Shown piece by piece: positions 22,441 to 32,083 of a stretch of 64,000 bases of DNA (the first letter of the stretch is position 1; each line of letters opens with the position of its first letter). The DNA is taken from the NCBI GenBank assembly GCA_964019425.1, contig OZ025786.1, forward strand, positions 558,001-622,000. Direction: 5' to 3'. This stretch comes from Flectonema sp. DT1601 (lineage: Eukaryota > Euglenozoa > Diplonemea > Diplonemida > Diplonemidae). A program made the translations under genes and the position numbers. The notes below the pieces were generated by a model. The model worked only from the letters and a program-made list of their open reading frames with translations, did not search any database and was not told the origin of the DNA.

Positions 22441-22836
22441 ATGACTCGCACCACCACATCTCACGATGATGTTGACGCCGGATCGATCTCTTCATTCCTT
22501 GCTCAGGTATCAGACCTCGATGTTGAGAGACGTACGTTAGAAGTTCAACTGACAACACTTCAAAATGAAAAAGTTAAATTGGCTGAGAATTTAGCAACAA
22601 TGCGATCGATGAACACGGTAGGAGAGTCTGAAGAAGTGGCGCTGGCAAATCGAATTGAAACCGCGACCTCTGCTCGTGACGAGAATACGACGCAACTTCT
22701 ACCTCTTCGTTCATTAATTCAAAGCTCTATAATCGAAGTAGGTCCCCTAACTGAAAAACTCAACGAAGAGATATCTTCTCTTCAGACGAGTATGGAAGCT
22801 GCTTCTAAAATGGGAGCTCTCTTTAATGAGGCATGA
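22441..22836 (+). CDS. small coiled-coil protein, unidentified
   Basis: Single exon, 131 aa, ATG just after an acceptor-like CTACAG and an A-rich leader; ends in TGA. From about residue 25 to 65 the sequence is heptad-like (LDVERRTLEVQLTTLQNEKV), and a second helix covers about 75-125. There is no membrane segment or catalytic motif. Small two-helix proteins of this type are often subunits of larger assemblies such as prefoldin-like, kinetochore or cytoskeletal complexes, but nothing here picks one. Amphipathic composition, lack of homopolymer-encoded residues and a clean start support a real gene. Confidence 0.7.
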   Translation: MTRTTTSHDDVDAGSISSFLAQVSDLDVERRTLEVQLTTLQNEKVKLAENLATMRSMNTVGESEEVALANRIETATSARDENTTQLLPLRSLIQSSIIEVGPLTEKLNEEISSLQTSMEAASKMGALFNEA

Positions 22837-23081
22837 AGTTAAGTCCCAAGTTAGAAAGTAGTTTGTAGTGATATTAATCACAACTGCATCCTTTTTTTTT
22901 CTTTTCGACCTTCTTAATCTCTCTTTTAAACTAACTAAACTAAAGAACCTTATCCACGCTGGTTACGACTTGAGACTCTATTTGTGTTTTCATCGCACCG
23001 GTGTTCCATCTTTCATTATTTAGTGTTTGTCGCTACTGTGATTCACGTCAAGGAATATCTCTCTACCGATAGGTAAACAAA

Positions 23082-23759
23082 ATGTCTGAAGAGTGCACAC
23101 CCCTCGCCCCAGCATTCGGAATGCTTGGGGCAACTTTGGCGTTGGCGTTCGCTAACTTTGGTGCTGCGTACGGTACAGTGAAGTCAGGTGTTGCGGTTGC
23201 GCATTTGGGTATGGCTCAGAAGGTATGTTGACACATTGTTGTTGAATCAACTGAATAATAATTTCTGAAAATTAAAAAAAAAAAAAAAAAACTCAAAAAA
23301 CAGTCTCGTTCAATGAGAGGAATGGTTCCTGTAGTTATGGCTGGTATCTTGGGTATTTATGGTTTAATTATCGCTGTTATTATTGCTGGAAGTATCAAAA
23401 TTAACTCATCCTCATACACCCTAGGAAAGGGTCTTCTCCATCTCGGAGCTGGCATTGCCGGAGGGATGGCGTCACTTGCTGCTGGATACGCTATTGGTAT
23501 TGTTGGTGAGGCTTGTACTACCGCATATCAGAGAACTGAGGTTTGTTATTTTCAATATTTTTTTTGTGAGCTTCTTCTAGGCCTACTTTAACACACAAAA
23601 CAACAAATCAACAAAAAAAAACAGACCATCTTCGTTGCCATGATTCTGATGCTTATCTTCGCAGAGGCTTTGGGTTTATATGGTTTAATTATAGCACTTC
23701 TCGTCAACAGCAAAGCAGCCGGCATGAACACCTCCTGCGATAGCACCAGATGGCATTAG
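23082..23759 (+). CDS. V-type H+-ATPase proteolipid subunit c (16 kDa)
   Basis: Three exons: 23082-23222, 23304-23540 and 23625-23759, with phase-0 introns of 81 and 84 nt (GTATGT...AACAG and GTTTGT...AACAG). The product is 170 aa, close to the usual 155-165. It forms the proton-carrying membrane ring of the V-ATPase that acidifies vacuoles and endosomes. The match to yeast Vma3 is strong along its length: [13 protein letters not shown] near the start, [18 protein letters not shown] in helix 2, [20 protein letters not shown] in helix 3, and [16 protein letters not shown] in helix 4. The essential carboxylate is Glu140. Four TM helices are visible. Only parts of the gene are open in any one frame, so splicing is required. 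It has more introns than its neighbours. Confidence 0.97.
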
Positions 23760-24697
23760 ACTGTTGTTGAGTTGGTGCTGTTTGGTTTCCCCGCAAATTT
23801 CCGCATTCTTTTTTTTTTTTTTTTTGTTTTTTTTTAAGTAATTGATTCGCTCTATTGACCTGATCTCACTCTATCTTAATCCTCCCGTTTCAATCTTCCG
23901 TATGTGAATTACTGTTGATCAGCAATTGGTCTGACCAATTACTGTAGTCAGACATGGCATCTTTATCTGTGTTCGGGTTTGATATTATACCCTGCAGGTT
24001 ACCAGAGTGGCAAAATAGACTTCTGTATAACTCGAGCAGTTTTTAGAAACAATCAAAAAATTGTAGTAAAGTCTTCCGCTGCTTTATTGGAACAGCTCAA
24101 AGCAGTTCATGAAAGCAATCCGTAAAAGAACTGTATGAGGACATCATATCAGTTTGTCTCTTTTAGAGACGATGCTGCGGATGTTTGTGAGGTCGATAGC
24201 GGTCGACTGTTTCCCCTTTTCCCCCCCAAAAAAAAAAAAAAAGAAAAAAGAAAAAAGAAGCAAAAAAAAAGGAAATTTCAAAAAAAAAAAAAAAAAAAGA
24301 ATCCCGCGTATACGTTTTTTTTAGTCAGCTGAGGTTGGTATGTGTCCCACCTCTTCACTACAGTGATCCCATGAACCCCTCCTTCGAGTGTATTCTGTTA
24401 AGACGTTGGCTCACGGAAAGCAACCATAATCTTTTATCACACCTGTTAGTACACTGGTGTATAGCCGCCGTACTGACAGCAGACACGCAAAACTGGTTTG
24501 CCTTTGAGTAGAAATGTCATTTCGGGTTTCTATTTGTGTACAAAAAGGATATTATGAAATATTAATTTATTGGTTGTTGGTCAGCTTCATTTAGGTTGAT
24601 CTCTATTTGTTTTTCAATTTTAGTTGTATTTCAAAACTCACCCCCCTCAGTTACTTACCAACAATAAAATAGTAGCAGGCCAGTACAATTGAGTAGA
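23760..24697. other. intergenic region after V-ATPase c
   Basis: Contains T and A runs at 23808-23836 and 24228-24300. A balanced segment at 24330-24520 contains a hairpin in which GAGGT near 24329 pairs with ACCTC near 24348. A TTTTTCAATTTTAG acceptor-like site lies near 24624. No gene recognised. Confidence 0.45.
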
Positions 24698-26059
24698 ATG
24701 ACCAGCAACGTGCACAAACTCGAAGCAGTTCAAGATCTGTACAGAAATGAGCAGAATATGATGGGAATGTTAGGGCAAGCAGAACAAGCGGTTAATGACC
24801 TCAGAGAAAAGCTACTATCAGGCGTACAGGCCGGAGACGCTATCGTAGGAAAAGTTGAAGAGGAGATTCAAACTGCAGTGGCGAGTGGAAAGCAAAAAAA
24901 GTGGCCGAGTTTCTTGCCCATGCCAAACCCAGACCTGTGCAAAGGAGAGCCTCCCATTGACATCGTCAGCTCACTAAGAGGACTACAACAACAAATAGTA
25001 TCTATGAAATCAAAACTAGGACCTGTATGGCCACCAGCATTCATGGCTGTACTTGAGAACTCACTCACTCATTTGGAAGAAGCTGAACGTCAGGTTTCAC
25101 ATGTTGAGACAGCTGCTAATGCAACAGGTCACTTAGCTAAGATACCACAACCTATCTTTGTAAAGTTACAAGAACTTAGTCTACTTGGATCTGAATTAGA
25201 TATTACAACGCCAAACAGAAATATTGAACATCTCCGTTCTCAATTGGCGACTGTCACAAGTGGACCAGCTGATGATGTCGAAGCAATCGGTAAGATGGGA
25301 TGGACTAAAGTTCAAATTCAAACAAAAATAATCGACAACCTAAAAGACATAATCCGAAGCATAGAAACAGCTGAACTCCAAAATCAGAAAATTGATAACC
25401 TAACTGACCTTCGCCGTGCTGCAGACATGGAAGTGGCGTCACTTAAGGAACCGAACTGGAGCGTTAAAATCCAATGCACGTCTTCATTGTCATCCGTGCA
25501 GCAGGCTCTGGAAACGATTAAGGTAGCAGATCGGGAAGCCGCAGCAGACTTTTCACAACGGATGAGCAGCAGCAAAAATAAAATCTCAGCGAACACCCAG
25601 CGGCAACAGGAAGTTTGGAGACAGATGAATGTTCTCTTCGAGGAATTAGGAGGATTAGCAATTGAGAGGTCGGGTGAAATAAATTGGCAAGTTGACGCCC
25701 TTGAAAAGGAAACAACAAGGATTGCAGAGCATGCTTGGGGGAATCATGTTGCTCATGAAAACATTCGTAGACTTGGTGAAACTTTAAACTACGCTGTTGG
25801 ATCAATCGCGTGTACGGAAGCGACTGATAAAATAATTACAGAAGCGGTTGACACGGCACTTCATTACAAAGATACTATTACTCAAGACCTTACTCAACAG
25901 AAATACGCTCTACTTGCTGAAGTCGATAGTGAGATCGCTACCTTACAATCTTGGTCTACTCATCACAGAGGTTTTGTAAATGACGTTCTTCGTCACAACC
26001 CGCAACAGACTCCAATGTGGGCTTCGGCATCACCAGCTCCAAACTTGCTTAGCGGGTAG
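24698..26059 (+). CDS. helical coiled-coil protein, unidentified
   Basis: Single exon, 453 aa from the ATG at 24698 (an upstream in-frame TTG at 24689 is less likely), ending in TAG. The protein is almost wholly alpha-helical and polar, with long heptad-like stretches (for example residues 5-60 and 200-260) and no membrane segment. A Pro-rich break (WPSFLPMPNPDL) is at about 70-81. Late repeats such as ALLAEVDSEIATLQSW suggest a helical-bundle or spectrin-like fold. I do not recognise a family. A structural, cytoskeletal or tethering role would fit the composition, but this is a guess from form only. Confidence 0.8.
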   Translation: MTSNVHKLEAVQDLYRNEQNMMGMLGQAEQAVNDLREKLLSGVQAGDAIVGKVEEEIQTAVASGKQKKWPSFLPMPNPDLCKGEPPIDIVSSLRGLQQQIVSMKSKLGPVWPPAFMAVLENSLTHLEEAERQVSHVETAANATGHLAKIPQPIFVKLQELSLLGSELDITTPNRNIEHLRSQLATVTSGPADDVEAIGKMGWTKVQIQTKIIDNLKDIIRSIETAELQNQKIDNLTDLRRAADMEVASLKEPNWSVKIQCTSSLSSVQQALETIKVADREAAADFSQRMSSSKNKISANTQRQQEVWRQMNVLFEELGGLAIERSGEINWQVDALEKETTRIAEHAWGNHVAHENIRRLGETLNYAVGSIACTEATDKIITEAVDTALHYKDTITQDLTQQKYALLAEVDSEIATLQSWSTHHRGFVNDVLRHNPQQTPMWASASPAPNLLSG

Positions 26060-26638
26060 AGAGTTTTCTTGTTTTTTTTTTTTTTTTTTTTTTAGATATT
26101 TAATTTTAACAACATCTGTTCCTGTTGTAACTTTATCGTTTCTTTTCTGCATAAACGCTTTGTAGACAATGTCGTGAAGCCAATTACTGAAATTACTTTT
26201 TTTTTTTTTCTTTCTCCACTTTTTTTTATTTTTTTTTTTTTGTTGTAAATCCTTAAAACATATTTTTAAAATCTTCTGCCATAAGACAGAGAGAGTACGT
26301 GTCTCGCATTCCAGACCCTAGATCCCTGGGAACTGGAAAAGTTGTTTACCTACTAAGACTAAAAGAGTGCCCATTAAGTGTGTAGTGTTTGTTGTTGTTA
26401 TTGATAACACACTCTTTTAGTATTTATTAGTCTCTTATAGTATAAATTATAGCAGTCAGGCTGCCTGATTACCTTTTGTATTGTTTTGGTTTCCATGCAT
26501 CATTGATGTAATATTTTTATTATTCCCTGTATCCCTTTCCAGTTTCCAGAAGTACTTCACTGTGTTCCGCAAGCTACGTTATTGTCTGGTTGTATTTCGT
26601 ACTGTAAGATTCAACTCACAGACTATAACATCAACAAC
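26060..26638. other. intergenic region before the ankyrin gene
   Basis: T-rich in the first 200 nt. Later it contains an inverted pair: ACTAAAAGAGTG near 26358 and CACTCTTTTAGT near 26409, a 12-bp perfect stem with a loop of about 40 nt. A TATCCCTTTCCAG acceptor-like site ends near 26543. Confidence 0.45.
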
Positions 26639-28579
26639 ATGACAGAAATGCTAACAGCTCTTCAGGGGCAGATTAATGAAACCCCTGAACACGGTGATGA
26701 ACAAACCCAATGGGGAAATCAAAAACACACATACAATGGAATGGATATATACCAAGCAGCTCAAGCAGGAGAGGTAGGAGTTGTAATGTTACTTTGGTAC
26801 AATGGAGTAAGCGTTAATTTAAAGCAATCTGAACCACCATACGCAACAGCACTACACCACGCAGCGTTTAATGGAAATACAAAGATATGTGAATTCTTAT
26901 TAGATCATGCGGCTGAGATTGATATTCGAATTCCAGACACTGACGTGACTCCATTAATGTGGGCATGTACCGCTGGTCATTTCTCTGTTGTAAAACTTCT
27001 CATTGAAAGAGGAGCTGACCCTTGTCAGGTAGAAGCTCAGGATTACAACTCTGCGTTCCATGCAGTTCACACTGGTAACACTCCATTAGTTCATTATTTA
27101 CTATCTGGTAATTATGGTATTGACCCTCATGCTGTTGATAAAGCAGGTCATAACATGGCACAGTGGGCTGCATTTAAAGGGGCACTCGGCTGCTTAAGAT
27201 ACCTTCACGAAACTGTTGGTGTTTCCGTAGAAGGTTTAGACAAAGAAAGACGAACAGCTTTACATTGGGCAGCTCACGCTGGTCAATATGTTACTGCAGA
27301 GTATCTCCTTAGTCTTAAACTAAACAAACTAGACATCCGTGATAGCGATGGACAGACTGCTGCTGAATTAGCTGCTGCCAGTAATCACAAGGCTGTTGAG
27401 AATCTCATCAACGACTACGTGAAATCTGGTCCTTTAAATTACGCCGCCCCTCGATCGGAATCGACTCTCAAATTCCTGTTCTCCAGCTTTCGTAACATTC
27501 GATTTGCTCTTTACGGTTTAATCTGTATGCCGTTAGCATATTACGTAATAGTAAAGTTCGTACCCTTAATAGTTAGTGTGTTGTTAGTTCCTTGTGTTTT
27601 TATTGTTCCAGGAACGTTGGACTATTTGGTCTTCAGAAACGGACGTCCTCCAGTGAGAACGATCGCACCCAGAAGTAACTCTCCGCTAGCAACTAGAATT
27701 CAAATGTTATCCGGCAGTGGAGAGAGAGATATGAGTGTGTTGTTCGCAAGTATGCTACTTCAAGGGTTCTTATTACACAGCTTCTTTGGAAGTTCTGTTG
27801 GTGACACAACAAAAAATTGGTCGCCAATGCTATACTCCTCCATGCAGTTTCTTACTGCTGTAGGACTGTTCTCTTACGTGATTTGCCTAATCAAGCGTCC
27901 TGCATCCCCTGACATCTCAGAGCTGAGTCCTGCAAAACAAGAAGAGATTAAGCGAACACCAGGTACCTACAGCTACGAAGCGATGGAAATGAAATCTCTC
28001 CGATCGAGCCACTGCCCGCTAATTGGAAGAGTAGTTTCTGGTTATGATCAATTCAATACTATGACTGATACAGCTATTGGTAAAGGAAATAGACTTTGGT
28101 ACATTATGTGGATTGGGTGTATTGGAATTGTTTTAACTTTAATAACCATCTCAACAGTGAGATGGAGTATTTATGTTGTTGCTCCGAGTAATGCTAACTA
28201 TTCGATCTGTCGTACAATTGGAAGATTTCTTAGAACTTCACTGCCAGGAAGTTCCAAAAACCCTGGAACATTTTTAGTACCAAGTCATGAAGAAATACTT
28301 GGCATGCAACTTATTGTAGTCTCAGCTGTATTCGCTTTGTTCTGTCTTGCGAGGTTCGCAGCTCAAGTTTACTTGGTCGGTTTAAACTTCACCAAAGCAG
28401 AGGTCGATAATCCAATTTGCCTTCCAATAGTTGACAAGGGACCCTCCATGATGGTATTACAAAATGGTAATTCATGCTACACAGCTGGATCATTTTTTTC
28501 TAATTGGAAGAATTTCGTCATTGGATCCGAAAGCTACAACTCACACTTCGTACATGACCCTGTGAAAGGGTGCGTCTAA
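26639..28579 (+). CDS. ankyrin-repeat DHHC-family membrane protein lacking the DHHC motif
   Basis: Single exon, 646 aa from the first ATG, ending in TAA. Residues about 30-260 carry about six ankyrin repeats (for example TALHHAAFNGNTKICEFLL, TPLMWACTAGHFSVVKLLI and TALHWAAHAGQYVTAEYLL). Membrane segments follow at about 285-325, 365-420, 495-520 and 565-590. This is the layout of Akr1/HIP14 (ZDHHC17) palmitoyltransferases. The region that should be the Cys-rich catalytic domain (about 455-490) aligns without gaps: RSSHC, a Tyr-Asp pair and IGKGN are kept, but DHHC is replaced by DQFN at 470-473 and three nearby zinc-binding Cys are gone. The C-terminal NSCYTAGSFFSNWKNF resembles the family's tail motif. 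It is therefore probably not an acyltransferase and may bind clients through its ankyrin domain at Golgi or endosomal membranes. Confidence 0.85.
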   Translation: MTEMLTALQGQINETPEHGDEQTQWGNQKHTYNGMDIYQAAQAGEVGVVMLLWYNGVSVNLKQSEPPYATALHHAAFNGNTKICEFLLDHAAEIDIRIPDTDVTPLMWACTAGHFSVVKLLIERGADPCQVEAQDYNSAFHAVHTGNTPLVHYLLSGNYGIDPHAVDKAGHNMAQWAAFKGALGCLRYLHETVGVSVEGLDKERRTALHWAAHAGQYVTAEYLLSLKLNKLDIRDSDGQTAAELAAASNHKAVENLINDYVKSGPLNYAAPRSESTLKFLFSSFRNIRFALYGLICMPLAYYVIVKFVPLIVSVLLVPCVFIVPGTLDYLVFRNGRPPVRTIAPRSNSPLATRIQMLSGSGERDMSVLFASMLLQGFLLHSFFGSSVGDTTKNWSPMLYSSMQFLTAVGLFSYVICLIKRPASPDISELSPAKQEEIKRTPGTYSYEAMEMKSLRSSHCPLIGRVVSGYDQFNTMTDTAIGKGNRLWYIMWIGCIGIVLTLITISTVRWSIYVVAPSNANYSICRTIGRFLRTSLPGSSKNPGTFLVPSHEEILGMQLIVVSAVFALFCLARFAAQVYLVGLNFTKAEVDNPICLPIVDKGPSMMVLQNGNSCYTAGSFFSNWKNFVIGSESYNSHFVHDPVKGCV

Positions 28580-29031
28580 ATGAATTTATCTCAACTAATT
28601 TCTTGTTCTTGATTAGACCAAATATGTAGTCAGTTCTTAAGGAGAGTCGTGTTATTGGTGAGTCTATCCTTGAATGATCTGAGGTCCCAAAAAAAGTAAC
28701 TCAATCGCACCTACTAAGTAAGGTAAAAAAAAAAAAAAAAAAAATTATTATTAAAAACCAAAGAAGAAACGTCGAATATGAGAGGATTATTCTCGTTAGT
28801 GAAGGAGGAGGAATGTTTACTTAATTACCGTTCTACAAATGGGAACCATCACCCCGGAAGATTGTTGCTCGTTAGTTGTGTGTGAAGTCTTCAGGAGCTC
28901 CTTTTAAAAGTCACACGCCCTGTTCATCAGTTTTAATAATTCTTTTTCAGTGTCACGAGTAGCTTGACTATTGGAGATTAATAACATTTTTTTGTTTTAT
29001 TCTCTTACAGAGTTACGGTGTTTTTGGAGAG
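28580..29031. other. intergenic region before the cyclin gene
   Basis: AT-rich with an A run at 28724-28744. It ends in a textbook pyrimidine tract plus acceptor (TTTTATTCTCTTACAG, ending 29010), 22 nt before the cyclin ATG. No gene seen. Confidence 0.5.
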
Positions 29032-29736
29032 ATGATTCCTATAGAATGTTTATGTCGCTTAATAAATCATAATTCCCATTTAGGTTTATTTACCTTACTA
29101 CTTAACTTCACTATGCTCACTAAGCTCTCAACTGTTGAAGTAATGAGATCTGTTTGTTTGATGGACAGTTACGATCCTATTGTATCAGTGATAGCTGAGA
29201 TTATGAAGATGTTAAGCGAAGGAGAAGTTGAAAACGCTCTTGAACCAAAAATCTACTGCGGTGATACAAAAATGGACATCACAAACTTACTTCGAAGGTT
29301 TGTGAGATACGCAAAGTGTTCACACAAATGTTTTGTTTACGCGTCAGCATTAGTAGATCGGGTCAGCACCAGGGGAAACATTGACGTTACAGGTAAGACA
29401 GTACACAGACTACTTCATGGATGTATTGTTCTCGCTATTAAATGGATTGAGGATGAAGTGTTCCCAAACTCTCACTACGCTGAAATCGGAGGACTCACTC
29501 TTCAGGAATTCAACGTTGTCGAACGTCAAGTTCTACACGACCTCGATTGGGACATTTCTATTGACGGCCGCACCATCCGAAAGTACGAAGACCAACTACA
29601 ACAGCACTGGATTTGGAACGCCTCTCGCCAGGACATCAAGAAAGAGAAGTTTCGCTCTTCAAGAATTCACACTTTAAAAGCTTCTTTCAGAGCGCTTCCA
29701 TTATTCGGAGGGAAAAAGTCTAAAAAGAGTCAATGA
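29032..29736 (+). CDS. PHO80-like (P/U-type) cyclin
   Basis: Single exon, up to 234 aa, ending in TGA. Cyclins of this class bind a Pho85/CRK-type kinase and act in nutrient response or cell-cycle control. The cyclin box lies at about 75-190: ITNLLRRFVRYAKCS, a VYASALVDRV helix, HRLLHGCIVLAIKWIEDE, and the class signature NSHYAEIGGLTLQEFNVVER followed by FL-D-W-like LDWDISI. The C-terminus is basic. The first 27 residues are hydrophobic and not typical, so Met28 (29113) may be the real start. The ATG at 29032 is 22 nt after a strong pyrimidine-AG site, which supports a mature 5' end near 29011. Confidence 0.88.
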   Translation: MIPIECLCRLINHNSHLGLFTLLLNFTMLTKLSTVEVMRSVCLMDSYDPIVSVIAEIMKMLSEGEVENALEPKIYCGDTKMDITNLLRRFVRYAKCSHKCFVYASALVDRVSTRGNIDVTGKTVHRLLHGCIVLAIKWIEDEVFPNSHYAEIGGLTLQEFNVVERQVLHDLDWDISIDGRTIRKYEDQLQQHWIWNASRQDIKKEKFRSSRIHTLKASFRALPLFGGKKSKKSQ

Positions 29737-30387
29737 AGTAAAACTTGGAGTGTGTTTTAAAAAAAAAAAAAAAAAAAAAAAAGAAAAAATATTTTCACCC
29801 CCTCATTTTATTAAACTAAGCAGAGACCCTCATCTCCAGACACTTCTTATTTGAAGTGCCTCCGAAACGAATACAATTTGTGTGGTCGAATCTGTTTCCT
29901 TTTTGAGAAAGAGGCGATTTCACGTCGCTATACTATACGGTACCTTTTTTGTTATGTTCCATGAGACCTGATGCCCTGCAAGCTACTTTCTTTTTTTTTT
30001 TAAGAGATGAAAACTGACTGACGACTGACTGATTGTAGAAAAATATAAATAATACATTATTTTGTGTGTTATAAAACTAGAAATAATCAATGCAAGTCTT
30101 TTTTATTAAAAAAAAAAATAAATAAATAAATAAAAATATTATTATTATTATCGTAGACCTATCGAAGCGGATCAACATTATAATGGACAGCACGTGTTGG
30201 CAAAGTCCGTGCCAACTAAGCTAATCGTGTAATCGTTCCAGTTGTTTAAATTTAAAAAGAAATATAAAAAAAAAAAAAAAAAAAAAAAAAGGAAAGGAGA
30301 GGAAAGGAAATCAGATGTTTTATAACAAAAAATAGGTTCATTAATGCGGGCATTCCTCGCAAGTTTTGTAATGGCAAGAAGGGGAAG

Positions 30388-30421
<34 letters not shown>

Positions 30422-31737
30422 CCGCACTTTTTTGTGTTGGCGACGTAATGCGACAGTCCCACTCGTGGTTCAACTACTATGTCAAACAAAAACAATTATG
30501 AATGTCCACCAGAAACATGTGATGACAACCTTAACTAGGGTAATGCCACTCACACACCATGCGATAAATAGTAGGCTCCACTGAGGTTGGTTAGGTGTCA
30601 TTTTTTTCGTCTGATTCCAGATTGGAATATAGAAGATATTTTTGATACTGACATAGCATGTACATCATTAATTTTTTTTTTTTTTTTTTTTTTTGTTGTT
30701 TAAAACTTTTTATTTGTAGCAACGCAAACACAGAATACTGAGTGAAAAACATCAAAAGCCAATCCTAACTGGATCCAGGTTTGGTTTTTTTTTGATGTAG
30801 AGCAGGCGTCGAGTACTGTGAAGGTGTATTATTATTTTATTAAATTTCGAAAAGAACGAAATCAATTTGTAGTTTGAATGAAACAGATTCATTAAAAAAT
30901 CGTCGGCTAGCGTTGCACGTCTATTCTTTCTTTAATTTCTCCCTATTTTTCTTCTTTAAGAGCTCAATGTATCTTTTTATCTTATCTACCGACGATTCAG
31001 AAAAAAAAATAAATAAATTTATTTCGTTTTTTTTTTTTTTTTTTTTTTTTTTCGGGGACTAAAAATATCTAAAATCCAGACTTTGCTAGGTAGGCTTACT
31101 TCTATATACTACTACTATACTGCTTTCCGTGTTGTTGATATGATGCAACACTTTTTAAGTAAGCCAAATTCTAAAAAGAGATTTTTTATTTTTTTTTATT
31201 TTAAATATTTCGTTTTTTGTGATCTCCCCATCTTGCCTTATTTATTTATTTTTTTTTTATTTTTTGAGAAAAAAAAAAAAAGAGTTGTTTATTATTACAT
31301 GTATATTTTATCTGCACATTTTCCTCAATTCAAAAAAAAAAACTCATTTGCTAAAGTATCTGGCGTGGAGTTTGTTAGTGTAGAGGGTTGGTGTGTGTTT
31401 TATTTTTTTTTCTTCTTTTGTTTGATACAAAAAAAAATATTTCTTATCGTACAAAGGTTTGTGTACGTCACCGCCTCGCTTAACGCGTTGGTGCTTTAAG
31501 TTTTATTTTCATTCGTTTTCGATATTATTCATCTTCTTTTTGGATTAGTAGACTTAGCATTCGTTGCTGACTTTTTTTTTTTTTTTTTAATATTATTATT
31601 ATTATATTTTTCTTCCTTATTTGGATAAAACATGTGATTGTTGGCTCAATACAAGATTATGTCCATCTTCTTGAGTCTTCCAAACACCGACGGTGGATGT
31701 CGCAGTTAAAAAAATAGTTTTCTTTTTTTTTTTTTTT
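29737..31737. other. gene-free stretch before the tandem array
   Basis: Dominated by homopolymers (A runs at 29759, 30267 and 30388; T runs at 30671 and 31029). Open frames here are Phe- or Lys-homopolymer artefacts. Segment 30480-30610 has balanced composition but no recognised gene. Confidence 0.5.
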
Positions 31738-32048
31738 ATCGTAACGTTTAACACCCTTTACTTTTAATAGGATTGTTTAATTGTTGCGAACAAACAAAAC
31801 CCAACGTGTGAGAATAATTTTTTGAAGGTATCGATTATTATTTTTTTTTTTACATTCTTTCAACAGTCAAGTTGACGCTATTATTTTTAACGTACTATTT
31901 GCTGTGTGTAGTTGACTCTCTTATTGGATACTGAATACTTTTCTTTATGTTTCTCGGTACGCACCGTAAATAGTAAAAAGGTTTGTACAAAAAAAAAGAA
32001 AAAAAGGCGATTATTTTTTTCCCCTTTTTTTCCATTCCCCGTATTCTT

Positions 32049-32083
<35 letters not shown>

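Noticed and set aside
30515-30590. C box (GTGATGA, 30519) and D box (CTGA, 30581) spaced like a C/D snoRNA
   Set aside because: No convincing terminal stem or internal C'/D' boxes; such short motifs are common by chance.
31870-31895. ACGCTATTATT in the tandem array matches part of the trypanosome spliced leader as I remember it
   Set aside because: The match is only 11 AT-rich bases, one array unit lacks two of them, and no GT donor follows at the expected distance.
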